NCBI GenBank assembly: GCA_023957775.1 | Contig: JAMLGR010000017.1 | Span: forward strand, 1-64,000 | Source of the DNA: Fimbriimonadaceae bacterium | GTDB lineage: Bacteria > Armatimonadota > Fimbriimonadia > Fimbriimonadales > Fimbriimonadaceae | Direction: 5' to 3' | DNA: 64,000 nucleotides | Part shown: positions 31,755 through 39,647 of the stretch, piece after piece | How positions within the stretch are numbered: position 1 is the first letter of the stretch | Layout of the letters: each line of letters starts with the position of its first letter | Made by a program: the position numbers and the translations under genes | The notes under the pieces: generated by a model | Seen by the model: the letters and a program-made list of their open reading frames with translations, nothing else | Database searches by the model: none | Told to the model about the DNA's origin: nothing

Positions 31755-32135
31755 TCAGAAGACGGCGATGCCGTCGATTTCAACGTCCACACCCTTGGGA
31801 AGGCCGGCAACGGCAACGGTGGCCCGCGCCGGCGGTTCGGCATCGAACATCGCCCCATAAACCTCGTTCACGACGCCGAAGTGGTCCATGGAGCTGAGAT
31901 AGATCGTCGTCTTCACCAAGTTCTGGGGTCCCAAGCCGGCCTGCTGGAGCACGGCCTTGAGGTTCTGTACGACCTGATGCGCCTGGTCGCGCACCTCGCC
32001 CTCGACCAGCGACCCGTCCGCGCGCAACGGGATCTGGCCGCTGAGAAACAGGAACCTGCCTTCGGCGGCGACCGCCTGGCTGTAAGGCCCAATCGCCGCC
32101 GGGGCGTTGGGGGTGGAGACGGTCGAGCGCTGCAT
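31755..32135 (-). CDS. ridA: RidA family enamine/imine deaminase
   Basis: 126 residues, normal length. Trimeric enzyme that hydrolyses reactive 2-aminoacrylate and related enamines from PLP enzymes. Signature segments: [39 protein letters not shown] and the C-terminal [20 protein letters not shown], which contains the substrate-binding Arg and the Glu near the end. First gene of a minus-strand set with the two putative dehydrogenases. Confidence 0.95.
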   Translation of the reverse strand: MQRSTVSTPNAPAAIGPYSQAVAAEGRFLFLSGQIPLRADGSLVEGEVRDQAHQVVQNLKAVLQQAGLGPQNLVKTTIYLSSMDHFGVVNEVYGAMFDAEPPARATVAVAGLPKGVDVEIDGIAVF

Positions 32136-32277
32136 GCGCGAAGGTTACCACCAGGTCGAAATGCCTGGGCTGCGCCATCGAACCTCCGCCAGGTGTTCGT
32201 TGGCGCCGGATTCGTGTTATCCTGTAAGGGATCCTCGACGGGTCAAACCGCAATCATCCTGTTTTGAGGGGGTTTTG

Positions 32278-33084
32278 ATGAAAAAAAGAGTTGCATTCAC
32301 GCTCATTGAGTTGTTGGTGGTGATCGCGATCATCGCGATCCTCGCTGCGATCCTGTTCCCTGTGTTCGCGCAGGCGAAAGCCGCCGCGAAGAAGATCACG
32401 TGCGTTTCGAACCACAAGCAAATCTTGCTGGCGACGCAGATGTACCTGACCGACTTCGATGACAAGTTCCATCGAATTCGCAACGGCGCGTTTAATTCGG
32501 CCTGTTCGAACGACATCACGTGCGACCAGGTGATCGGCGCCGAAGACATGCTGATGCCGTACATAAAGAACCAGGGCATTTGGAAGTGCCCGAGCGATCC
32601 GGTCGTCCGCGACGACTGCACGGGTCCTGGCGGCACGTGGTTCGATATCAGCTACTCGTTTACGCACCACCAGGGTGGAACCTACGAGGACACCGATACG
32701 TTCGGCACGTGCGCGTACTACGAGACCGAGGATTCGGTCAACGGTTCGCAGATGGGCGCCCCTGCGGGGACGATCATCATGTACGAGCTGTGGACTTCGA
32801 TCTCCTACGGTCGGTACCAATCCTATTGGCGCTGGAACAACCGAGACATCGCCAACCCGGCATGGCCCGACTATCCGCAGTACATCACCATCAACTGGTG
32901 TGGACAGAGCAACGAGAAGATCACGATGGGGATCCACCAAAGCCAGATGAACTTTGGTTTTGCGGACGGCCACGTGAAGTCCCTCAAGCGCACGAGCATC
33001 ATGCAGTGGCCGTGGGATGCCGCCGCCATCGCTGCGGGCGCGAAGAACCTCATCCACTTCAGCGACCGGTTCCAGAAGAGCTAG
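32278..33084 (+). CDS. prepilin-type protein with H-X9-DG C-terminal motif
   Basis: 268 residues. [25 protein letters not shown] is the prepilin leader with Ala before the cut. The C-terminal motif [17 protein letters not shown] is the H-X9-DG form of the DUF1559-like family. Many Cys ([23 protein letters not shown]) suggest disulphides outside the cell. GAGGGGGT eight bases upstream is a strong ribosome-binding site, unlike most lone genes here. A small anchored-protein gene follows it. Confidence 0.92.
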   Translation: MKKRVAFTLIELLVVIAIIAILAAILFPVFAQAKAAAKKITCVSNHKQILLATQMYLTDFDDKFHRIRNGAFNSACSNDITCDQVIGAEDMLMPYIKNQGIWKCPSDPVVRDDCTGPGGTWFDISYSFTHHQGGTYEDTDTFGTCAYYETEDSVNGSQMGAPAGTIIMYELWTSISYGRYQSYWRWNNRDIANPAWPDYPQYITINWCGQSNEKITMGIHQSQMNFGFADGHVKSLKRTSIMQWPWDAAAIAAGAKNLIHFSDRFQKS

Positions 33085-33094
33085 GCAGGTTCAA

Positions 33095-33364
33095 TTGAAC
33101 GACGACAGCAAGAAGCTCACCTGGACCATCATCGCCGCGATCGCCGTTCTCGTCGCGGGGTTCTCGATCTACCGATCGTTTGCCCCTCCGGCTGAGGAGA
33201 GCATTGGCACGCTGGACATCCAAAAGGAGGGTGCGCCGAGAGGCGCGACCCGCGGACCCACCGATTTGCCGAAGGAGCCTGCGAAGCAGGCCCAGACGAC
33301 AAATCCCGACGCCGGGGATATCCTCAGCGGAGCTCCACCGGACGCCATTCCCCCCGGGGGATAG
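33095..33364 (+). CDS. small anchored Pro-rich protein
   Basis: 89 residues from TTG at 33095 (MNDDSKKLTWTIIAAIAVLV), with CAGG at a suitable distance. One transmembrane helix at about 8-27; the outer part is Pro/Ala/Gly-rich and disordered (PPAEESIGTLDIQKEG, ILSGAPPDAIPPGG). It begins ten bases after the prepilin gene and ends at a terminator, so the two form a unit. It may help the prepilin, but nothing proves this. Confidence 0.7.
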   Translation: MNDDSKKLTWTIIAAIAVLVAGFSIYRSFAPPAEESIGTLDIQKEGAPRGATRGPTDLPKEPAKQAQTTNPDAGDILSGAPPDAIPPGG

Positions 33365-33375
33365 GCTTTCGAGGG

Positions 33376-33408
33376 AAGGCGGCGCCTCTTCGGGCGCCGC
33401 CTTTTTTG
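33376..33408 (+). terminator. intrinsic terminator after the prepilin unit
   Basis: Eleven-base stem AAGGCGGCGCC/GGCGCCGCCTT with a short loop (TCTTC) and a TTTTTT tail. Confidence 0.92.
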
Positions 33409-33451
33409 TTGCTTTCGCACCCGCCGTCCAAGCGGGTAACTTCAGCACGCG

Positions 33452-34627
33452 ATGGCATTCCACAAACTCTCCGTCTCCGACATGGATGTCACCGGCAAGC
33501 GAGTGCTGGTGCGGTGTGATTTCAACGTTCCGCTCCAAGACGGTGCGATTACCGACGATCGTCGGATCGTCGAAGCGCTCCCCACCATCCGCTATCTGCT
33601 GGGGCGTGACGCGTCCGTGATCCTGTGCAGTCATCTGGGCCGCCCGAAGGGCGTGACACCCGCCCTCTCGCTGGCCCCCGTCGCCGAACGCCTCGGCGAG
33701 CTGTTAGGGCAGCCCGTCCCGCTGCTTCCCGACTGCGTCGGTCCCGATGTGGAAGAGGCTTGTCTCGAACTGCATCCCCGCCAGATCGTGCTTCTTGAGA
33801 ATCTTCGCTTCCATCCCGAGGAGGAACAGAACGACCCCGCCTTCGCGGCCCAACTTGCCAAGCCGGCCCAGGCGTATGTGAACGACGCGTTCGGAACCGC
33901 CCATCGGGCCCATGCATCGACCGAAGGCGTCGCCCACCTGCTGCCAGGCGCCGCGGGCTTTCTCGTCCAGAAGGAGATCGACTTCCTTGGCACCGCCCTC
34001 GAGTCGCCGGGGCACCCGTTCGTCGCCGTTCTGGGGGGAGCCAAGGTCAAGGACAAGATCGCGGTCATCGATGCCCTTCTCCCCAAGGTGGATCGACTGA
34101 TCATCGGGGGCGGGATGGCCTTCACCTTCCTCAAAGCCCAGGGCTTCGAAATCGGCAAGTCCCTGCTGGACGAATCGCATCTGGAGTACGCCGCGGCGAC
34201 GCTCAAGGCCCATGGCGACAAGCTGATGCTGCCCACCGATGTCGTCGCCACCGGGGAGTTGGCTCCCGATGCGCCCCACCACGTGGTCGCGGCGGACTCG
34301 ATCCCGGCCGACGAACTGGGCGCCGACATCGGACCAGCGAGCACCGAAGCGTTCGCGGAGGTCATCCGCTCGGCACAGACCGTGGTGTGGAACGGTCCGA
34401 TGGGAGTGTTCGAAATGGCGGCCTTTGCCCATGGGACGCGCGGCGTGGCCAAGGCGATGGCGGAGTGCTCCGGCACCACGATCGTGGGAGGCGGAGATTC
34501 GGCGGCTGCGATCGAGCAGTTCGGATTCGCCGACCGCGTCAGCCACGTGAGCACCGGAGGCGGCGCGAGTCTGGAGTTTCTCGAGGGCAAGGTCCTTCCG
34601 GGCATCGCGGCCCTTCAAGACGCCTGA
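33452..34627 (+). CDS. pgk: phosphoglycerate kinase
   Basis: 391 residues, normal length. Glycolytic enzyme making ATP from 1,3-bisphosphoglycerate. Motifs: VLVRCDFNVPL, SHLGRPKG, LLENLRFHPEE, FGTAHRAHAS, VLGGAKVKDKI and the nucleotide loop GGGDSAAAIEQFG. The substrate Arg/His/Asp set appears intact. Family GRAHAST loop reads FGTAHRAHAST, typical. A lone gene between a terminator and an unrelated gene; its own promoter is unclear (TAACTT nine bases upstream). Confidence 0.97.
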   Translation: MAFHKLSVSDMDVTGKRVLVRCDFNVPLQDGAITDDRRIVEALPTIRYLLGRDASVILCSHLGRPKGVTPALSLAPVAERLGELLGQPVPLLPDCVGPDVEEACLELHPRQIVLLENLRFHPEEEQNDPAFAAQLAKPAQAYVNDAFGTAHRAHASTEGVAHLLPGAAGFLVQKEIDFLGTALESPGHPFVAVLGGAKVKDKIAVIDALLPKVDRLIIGGGMAFTFLKAQGFEIGKSLLDESHLEYAAATLKAHGDKLMLPTDVVATGELAPDAPHHVVAADSIPADELGADIGPASTEAFAEVIRSAQTVVWNGPMGVFEMAAFAHGTRGVAKAMAECSGTTIVGGGDSAAAIEQFGFADRVSHVSTGGGASLEFLEGKVLPGIAALQDA

Positions 34628-34634
34628 AGGACCT

Positions 34635-34640
34635 CATAAT
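34635..34640 (+). promoter_or_regulatory. -10 box CATAAT for the gene at 34647
   Basis: CATAAT, six bases (GGGGTC), then ATG. It starts eight bases after the pgk stop. Confidence 0.5.
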
Positions 34641-34646
34641 GGGGTC

Positions 34647-35138
34647 ATGAGAACCTACGCAGCGCCGTGGGGTTGGCCGCTGATCGTCATCTCGGCGCTC
34701 AGCACGCTGGTGTTCCTTGGCGGGACGGTGCTCGTCTCGGTCGCGCCGCTCCATGGCGGGCAGTACGTGATTGCCGCATGCCTTCTGGCGACGCTCTTCG
34801 GGTCGCTTCTGTTCACCATTCGAGGCTACAGCTTGGAGTCGGGTCGGCTGTTCATCCACCGGCTCCTGTGGCGGACGGAAATCGGCCTTCAGGGCCTGAA
34901 GGAGGTGGTCGCCGATCCCAACGCCATGCGCGGAAGCATCCGCTCGTTCGGCAACGGAGGGCTCTTCTCGATCTCGGGCTACTTCTGGAGTCGGTCCCAG
35001 GGATCCTTCCGAGCTTGGGTCACCGACATGCACAAGACCGTGATCCTGCGGTTCGAGGATCGGACGCTCGTGCTTTCGCCCGCCGAGCCCGAACGATTTG
35101 CGGAGGATCTCCGCAAGGCGCGCCACCTCGACGGGTAG
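34647..35138 (+). CDS. membrane protein with bacterial PH-like domain
   Basis: 163 residues. Two transmembrane helices at about 10-30 and 38-58 (LIVISALSTLVFLGGTVLVS; YVIAACLLATLFGSLLF), then a cytoplasmic domain with GYSLESGRLFIHRLLWRTEI, GSIRSFGNGGLFSISGYFWS and HKTVILRFEDRTLVLSPAEP, which resembles the bacterial PH-domain family PF10882. Role unknown. Probably leaderless from the CATAAT box. Confidence 0.75.
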   Translation: MRTYAAPWGWPLIVISALSTLVFLGGTVLVSVAPLHGGQYVIAACLLATLFGSLLFTIRGYSLESGRLFIHRLLWRTEIGLQGLKEVVADPNAMRGSIRSFGNGGLFSISGYFWSRSQGSFRAWVTDMHKTVILRFEDRTLVLSPAEPERFAEDLRKARHLDG

Positions 35139-35141
35139 CTC

Positions 35142-35600
35142 CTACTTCTCCCCCAGCTTCAGGACGATCTGCCACTCCTTCTCGGTCACCGGCAGAACGC
35201 TCAGACGCTGGCCCTTGCGGATCACCAGCATCTCCTCGAGTCCGGGCGTCTCACGGAGCTCCGCAAGCGAAACCACGCGGTTGAGTTTGGAGAGGAATTT
35301 CACGTCCCGCACCAACCAACGGGGGTTGTCTTTCGGGCTCTTGGGGTCGAAGTAGTGGCTGGACTCATCGAACTGTGTGGGATCGGGGTACGCCTCGCTC
35401 ACTATCTCCATGGTGCCAACCACGCCGCTTGGATTCGAGTTCGAGTGGTAGAAGAACGCCTTGTCTCCGATCTTCATGGCGTCCCTGAAGTAGTTGCGAA
35501 CGGTGTAGTTGCGGCAACCCTCCCACATGTTCACGCCCTCCTTCTCGAGGTCGTCGATGCCGTACGTCTCCGGCTCGGACTTCATCAGCCAATAGCCCAT
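35142..35600 (-). CDS. EVE domain protein
   Basis: 152 residues. The EVE/PUA-like fold begins MGYWLMKSEPETYGIDDLEK; NMWEGCRNYTVRNYF, GDKAFFYHSNSNPSGVVG and PRWLVRDVKFLSKLNR are signature segments with the aromatic cage for modified bases. EVE proteins are thought to bind modified DNA or RNA; some sit near restriction systems, but none is here. A TATCCT box ends six bases before the ATG. Convergent with the PH-domain gene by three bases. Confidence 0.95.
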   Translation of the reverse strand: MGYWLMKSEPETYGIDDLEKEGVNMWEGCRNYTVRNYFRDAMKIGDKAFFYHSNSNPSGVVGTMEIVSEAYPDPTQFDESSHYFDPKSPKDNPRWLVRDVKFLSKLNRVVSLAELRETPGLEEMLVIRKGQRLSVLPVTEKEWQIVLKLGEK

Positions 35601-35606
35601 GGGGGA

Positions 35607-35612
35607 AGGATA
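35607..35612 (-). promoter_or_regulatory. -10 box TATCCT for the EVE gene
   Basis: TATCCT, six C/T-rich bases, then the ATG at 35600; leaderless spacing. Confidence 0.45.
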
Positions 35613-35665
35613 CCGTCGGAGAGTCGGCGGGTGGCCGAAGCCACCCCGCCGTTCACCAAAGCCTG

Positions 35666-35845
35666 GTGCCACGCCCGCTGGACGGGCGTGCCCAAGCTAC
35701 ACGCAGACCCGGGTGCCACGCCCGCTGGACGAGCGTGCCCAAGCTACACGCAGACCCGGGTGCCACGCCCGCTGGACGGGCGTGCCCAAACTACACGCAG
35801 ACACGGGTGCCACGCCCGCTGGACGGGCGTGCCCAAGCTACACGC
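35666..35845 (+). repeat. four tandem 47-bp units with a palindromic core
   Basis: Units begin at 35666, 35713, 35760 and 35807 (last one partial). Each has GTGCCACGCCCG, a five-base loop, CGGGCGTG, then CCCAAGCTACACGCAGACCC. Only a few single-base differences separate the units. The last unit contains the stop codon of the gene at 35838-37055. The same core is found at 43884-43904 and 52431-52508. Confidence 0.95.
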
Positions 35846-37055
35846 CGTTCGGGCCGGAGTCGCGCAGCTTCAGCGAAATGTCGCCGCTGACCGCGCTTGC
35901 GTCGAGCGTGCCGCCCCCCTCGCCGAGATGGCCGGTGATCCGACCTTCGGACCGGGCCTCGTCCTCAAGCTCCAGCTCGCAGGTCACCGCTCCGCGCAGG
36001 GTGGACAGGGCGACGCGGCAGTCCGAGCCGTCCATCACGCTCAGGTCGACCGACCCGTTCACCGTCCGCACGTTGAGGCTGCCTGTGATGGCCTCCGGCA
36101 TATCGGCGCGCACGTCTCCCGAGACCGTCTCGACGGAGATCGTCTTGCCCGAGCAGTTCTCGAGCAGGACGTCGCCGCTCGCGGTGCGGGCATTCAGGTT
36201 GCCTTTCAGTCCGCGCAGTTTCAGATCGCCCGACTTGTTCTCGACCACGAGGCCGCTGGTGGTGGACTCCTCGATGAGCAGGTCGCCGCTCTGAGAGGTC
36301 ACCTCGATGGTCCCATTCAGCCCTCGCAGATGGATGTCGCCCGACCGGTTGATCACGCGGCAGCCCGCACTCGTGTCCAGAATGCTCACATCACCGGCTT
36401 CGGCGTGTACCGAGAGTGCCACTCCGTTGGGAAGTTGGACCTCCAGGTCCACGCTCAGGCCGGACACGTCGGGCTGGCGAATGAGGATCTGGCTGTCGCT
36501 CTCCTCGAGGATGAGGGTGTACTCCTCGGCCTTGACGCGCGCCTCGTCGGGATCGTTGCCCCGGACGTGCGCCTTGGCCGTGACCGAGCCCGCGTCGAAT
36601 CCCCCGACGACCTTGATGTCGCCGCGCGCGTTCTCGATGCGCAACGACTTGCCCTCCGATACCTGAAGGGGCATCGTGAGCTCCTTGGTCTCGACGGCAC
36701 TGAACCATGGCCAGCCGAACTGGCCCTTCTTGATCTGTTCGACGCCGATCCGGAGCCCTTCGAGGCCCTTCTTGGCCGAACTGCGAACCTGCTTGGACAC
36801 CTCGTTCCAGTTCACGGAGTCGGTGGCTTCGCGGCCGAGCTTGTCGATCGCGTCGACGAGGTTCTTGAACGGATCCTTCATGCCTGCCGTCGCCTCGGGC
36901 GGCGGCGGTGGGGGCGTGGCGCCCGCGGCCTCCTCGGCCTCGGCACCCTCCGAGCTCTCGGCGCTTAGGAAAGCGTCGATCAACTCGGCGCCATCTTCTG
37001 CGCTCAACTTCCCTTCTTGGACCAACTTCATGATCCTGCGGACTTCTTCCTTCAC
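35838..37055 (-). CDS. DUF4097 beta-helix protein with YvlB-like N-terminal segment
   Basis: 405 residues. An N-terminal helical segment (EEVRRIMKLVQEGKLSAEDG) of the kind found in YvlB/SHOCT proteins is followed by a Pro-rich linker and then repeating beta strands, each about 20 residues, built on SGDI/SGDV motifs (NRSGDIHLRGLNG, SQSGDLLIEES, NKSGDLKLRGLKG, VSGDVRADMPE), forming a DUF4097 beta solenoid. No signal peptide. GTG start overlaps the DUF2089 stop (GTGA), a linked pair. Its TAG stop lies in the 47-bp repeat array. Confidence 0.9.
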   Translation of the reverse strand: MKEEVRRIMKLVQEGKLSAEDGAELIDAFLSAESSEGAEAEEAAGATPPPPPPEATAGMKDPFKNLVDAIDKLGREATDSVNWNEVSKQVRSSAKKGLEGLRIGVEQIKKGQFGWPWFSAVETKELTMPLQVSEGKSLRIENARGDIKVVGGFDAGSVTAKAHVRGNDPDEARVKAEEYTLILEESDSQILIRQPDVSGLSVDLEVQLPNGVALSVHAEAGDVSILDTSAGCRVINRSGDIHLRGLNGTIEVTSQSGDLLIEESTTSGLVVENKSGDLKLRGLKGNLNARTASGDVLLENCSGKTISVETVSGDVRADMPEAITGSLNVRTVNGSVDLSVMDGSDCRVALSTLRGAVTCELELEDEARSEGRITGHLGEGGGTLDASAVSGDISLKLRDSGPNGV

Positions 37056-37456
37056 TTCGCGTTGCCTCCCTTGAGCTTGCTCTTGGCCTCCGCGGCGCTG
37101 ATTTCGCCGCGTTCCAACTGGTCGAGAATCTTCTGACGATCGCTGCTTTTGGTCTTCCGGGCGGCGGTCTCTTTCACCGGAGCCAGGTCGAGCGCTTCAA
37201 GCAAGGCGTCGAGCCGGCTTCGCAGCGTGGGATAGCTCATCCCAAGCTCCCCCTCCATGGTGCTCAGCACGCCTCGGCACCGCAGGAACGTCTCGAGAAA
37301 GTGCGCCTGCTCGGCATCGAGCCTCGCATAGCGCGGAATGTCGAACGTGCCCCGGATCGTCACGCCGCTTTCCGGCGCGGTGAGCTCGCTGATGACCAGC
37401 GGTCCGCCCGAAACGGGATCGCACGCGGGAATCGCATGGTGTTTTTCTTTGCTCAT
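37052..37456 (-). CDS. DUF2089 family protein, probable regulator
   Basis: 134 residues. An N-terminal segment ACDPVSGGPLVISELTAP has one Cys where family members have a CPxC zinc ribbon, so the zinc site is reduced. A helix-turn-helix-like core (FLRCRGVLSTMEGELGMSYP, TLRSRLDALLEAL) follows, and a C-terminal tail (ILDQLERGEISAAEAKSKLK). DUF2089 proteins are usually encoded next to DUF4097/YvlB genes, as here. A TAGTAT box lies eight bases before this ATG; TTG at 37465 is less likely. Confidence 0.85.
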   Translation of the reverse strand: MSKEKHHAIPACDPVSGGPLVISELTAPESGVTIRGTFDIPRYARLDAEQAHFLETFLRCRGVLSTMEGELGMSYPTLRSRLDALLEALDLAPVKETAARKTKSSDRQKILDQLERGEISAAEAKSKLKGGNAK

Positions 37457-37464
37457 ACTGCCCA

Positions 37465-37470
37465 ATACTA
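37465..37470 (-). promoter_or_regulatory. -10 box TAGTAT for the DUF2089-DUF4097 operon
   Basis: TAGTAT, eight bases, then the ATG at 37456. Supports that start over the TTG overlapping the box. Confidence 0.5.
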
Positions 37471-37653
37471 CCGAATTGTTGAATGCTTAGTTGCAAATAT
37501 TGCCATTTTGCCCATGGACGGCTTAGAATTCTTGCGAACGGTTGCCCGGGACCAACACATTGGTAGGGAGATCCTGGCGATGTTGACCCTTGCGCTGAAA
37601 TGTATGCGCGGAGTTCGTTCAGGCAACTGGGTTTGCGAGGTAAGGTGCCTGAC
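37466..37653. other. intergenic region upstream of DUF2089
   Basis: 188 bases with lower GC than the flanks (TTGCAAATATTGCCATTTTG). It holds the DUF2089 promoter at one end; no RNA, repeat or ORF was recognised in the rest. Confidence 0.4.
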
Positions 37654-38376
37654 TCACGTCCGGTTGGTTGAGGTCCCCGACTGCGCCCGCATGAGATCAA
37701 GCGCGTATCGAGCATTTGCTCTGACGCGGGCGTCCTTAGATTTCAGCGAAGCCTGCAGCGTCGGCAGAGCAGAGTCGCCGATCTTGACGAGGGACTTAGC
37801 CGCCTGTTGGCCGACCGACTCGATGATCGCAGGCACGGAAAACTCCTCTCCCGATCCCTTCGAGAGAAGGTTCGCCAGCGCAGTGATTGATCGCGGGTCG
37901 TCGAACTCACCCAGGGCCGAAACAAACCAGCCTTTCGCACCCACTTCCGTTCGAACGGCCTCGCACAACGGCTCGATGGCTCGTTTGTCGCCGATCTCAC
38001 CCAACAAGTCGGCACAGTGGGCTCGGCGGTAGATGTTCTCATCCTTGAGGCCAGCGATCAAATGGGGAACGGCTCTTCGACCATATGCCCGAAGTTGGGG
38101 ATACGCGTCGTCGGCCGAGGATTTCGGAAATGGCATGCAGTAAGGGGCATGGAGTCCGCCCACAGGGACGCCGAGATCGGCTATCAACGCTGCAATCTCC
38201 TGACTCTCATCGCGCTCCGCCAAGGGTGGCGGCCCTTCATGCGTTCGTTCAATGGCCGCTTGAGGATGGTCTTCAAACAAGATGAAGAGTGCAAGGACGC
38301 CGACTGGTATCCACCAGAATCTGACGGCCCCGCGCGTCCTCACCCCGACTCCCGTCGGCCTCCAATCCACATCCAA
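37654..38376 (-). CDS. HEAT-repeat protein with N-terminal anchor
   Basis: 240 residues. One transmembrane helix at about 19-34 (RFWWIPVGVLALFILF), then a linker and HEAT/PBS-type repeats from about residue 95: GRRAVPHLIAGLKDENIYRR, AHCADLLGEIGDKRAIEPL, DDPRSITALANLLSKG and SALPTLQASLKSKDARVRAN. Repeats of this kind bind proteins or act as scaffolds. Two Cys lie in the linker region. Function unknown; stands alone between DUF2089 and the MFS gene. Confidence 0.8.
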   Translation of the reverse strand: MDVDWRPTGVGVRTRGAVRFWWIPVGVLALFILFEDHPQAAIERTHEGPPPLAERDESQEIAALIADLGVPVGGLHAPYCMPFPKSSADDAYPQLRAYGRRAVPHLIAGLKDENIYRRAHCADLLGEIGDKRAIEPLCEAVRTEVGAKGWFVSALGEFDDPRSITALANLLSKGSGEEFSVPAIIESVGQQAAKSLVKIGDSALPTLQASLKSKDARVRANARYALDLMRAQSGTSTNRT

Positions 38377-38405
38377 TCAGACGCTCTTTCTTCGCGCGGA
38401 GTTGC

Positions 38406-39647
38406 TCAGGAGGGCACAACCTCATGCGGCCCTTCTGGCATCGCCAGCGAGACGGCGAGGCCCGGCACGTAGAGGAATCCCAGCCACCAGATGGCCATTC
38501 CGGGGCCGCCCGCCTTGGCTGTGATCCAGCCGCCCAGGAGCGTGCCGGCGGCGGCGGCGAGCCTGCCGAAGTTGTACGAGAAGCCTGATCCGGTGGTGCG
38601 AAGCAACGTTGGAAAGAGGGGTGGAATGTAGAGGGGGAAGATCGCGAACAACCCGGCGCTGAAGAACATGGCGGCATTGAAGATCCACTTCGTGGTCTCC
38701 AGGTCGTGCGCTTCCCTGAATCCGAGGAGGAACATCGCCCCCGAGGCAAGCATCAGGGCTGCGAAGGCTCTTCGGTTGCCCACGGCCCGGGCCAGGTACG
38801 TAGCGAGGAAGTTCCCCACGATGTTCCACAGGGAGTAGACCACCACCACGTTGCGCACCAGCGCGGCCTTGTCGGGCGGGGCGAGGGCCGCCACTTCGGG
38901 AAGCCCGATCAGGAGCTGGACGCTGAAGAAGATGAATCCCCACACCGTGGTGAGGGCGATGCTGGTGAGCGCCAGGGTCTTCAGGGTTGTGGCCCGCACT
39001 TCGGGTCCGAACAGCTCTCCGATCCGGGGCATCGTCCGCGTGTGCCGCTCCCTCTCCCACTCCTCTGGTTCCGGGACGGCCTTGCGGATCCAAACGGTCA
39101 TGAGGGCTGGCACGATACCCACGAGGAAGACGAATTTGGGCGGCAGCGAGCCCAGGGCTCCGACGGTGATGGCGGCGAGGATGATGCCGACCATGTAGCC
39201 GCTCTGAAGCGTGGCGCTCGCCCACGAGCGGTGCTTGACGCCCAGCGTCTCGCTCACCAGAGCCGAGCCCGCCGCCCACTCGCCCCCGATGCCCAGGGCC
39301 GCGACAAATCGGAAGATCAGCAGGTGCCACCACGTCTGCGCGAAGAACGAAAGCCCGGTGAACACCGCGTAGGTGAGAATCGTGAGCGTGAGGGTTCGCG
39401 TCCGCCCGATCTTGTCCCCCATCCGCCCAAAGAACGCCCCTCCGAGGGCCCACCCCACCAGGAACGCTCCTTGGATCCACGCCGCGTGCTGCTGGACGTC
39501 TCCCGCCGCCGCCCCCGGCATGAGGGTGGTGACGAAGGAGATGGCCACCAGGGCGTAGAGGTAGCCATCGAGTCCATCGAAGCACCAGCCCAACCAAGCG
39601 GCCACAAACGCCCGCCACTGGCTAGCCGTCATGCGGTCCGAAGCCAT
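38406..39647 (-). CDS. MFS transporter (aromatic acid/sialate:H+ symporter-like)
   Basis: 413 residues, twelve predicted helices. WCFDGLDGYLYALVAI in helix 1 is the Asp-containing signature of aromatic-acid and sialate symporters; loop 2-3 has GRMGDKIGRTRTL; helix 4 RFVAALGIGGEWAAGSALVS is also typical. Likely imports an organic acid with a proton; substrate not predictable. The ATG at 39647 lies inside the end of the upstream gene (19-base overlap); a second ATG (MTASQWR) is 15 bases further in. Confidence 0.9.
   Translation of the reverse strand: MASDRMTASQWRAFVAAWLGWCFDGLDGYLYALVAISFVTTLMPGAAAGDVQQHAAWIQGAFLVGWALGGAFFGRMGDKIGRTRTLTLTILTYAVFTGLSFFAQTWWHLLIFRFVAALGIGGEWAAGSALVSETLGVKHRSWASATLQSGYMVGIILAAITVGALGSLPPKFVFLVGIVPALMTVWIRKAVPEPEEWERERHTRTMPRIGELFGPEVRATTLKTLALTSIALTTVWGFIFFSVQLLIGLPEVAALAPPDKAALVRNVVVVYSLWNIVGNFLATYLARAVGNRRAFAALMLASGAMFLLGFREAHDLETTKWIFNAAMFFSAGLFAIFPLYIPPLFPTLLRTTGSGFSYNFGRLAAAAGTLLGGWITAKAGGPGMAIWWLGFLYVPGLAVSLAMPEGPHEVVPS

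Noticed and set aside
35666-35845. CRISPR-like tandem array
   Set aside because: The whole 47-bp unit repeats with no unique spacers, and no cas genes are present.
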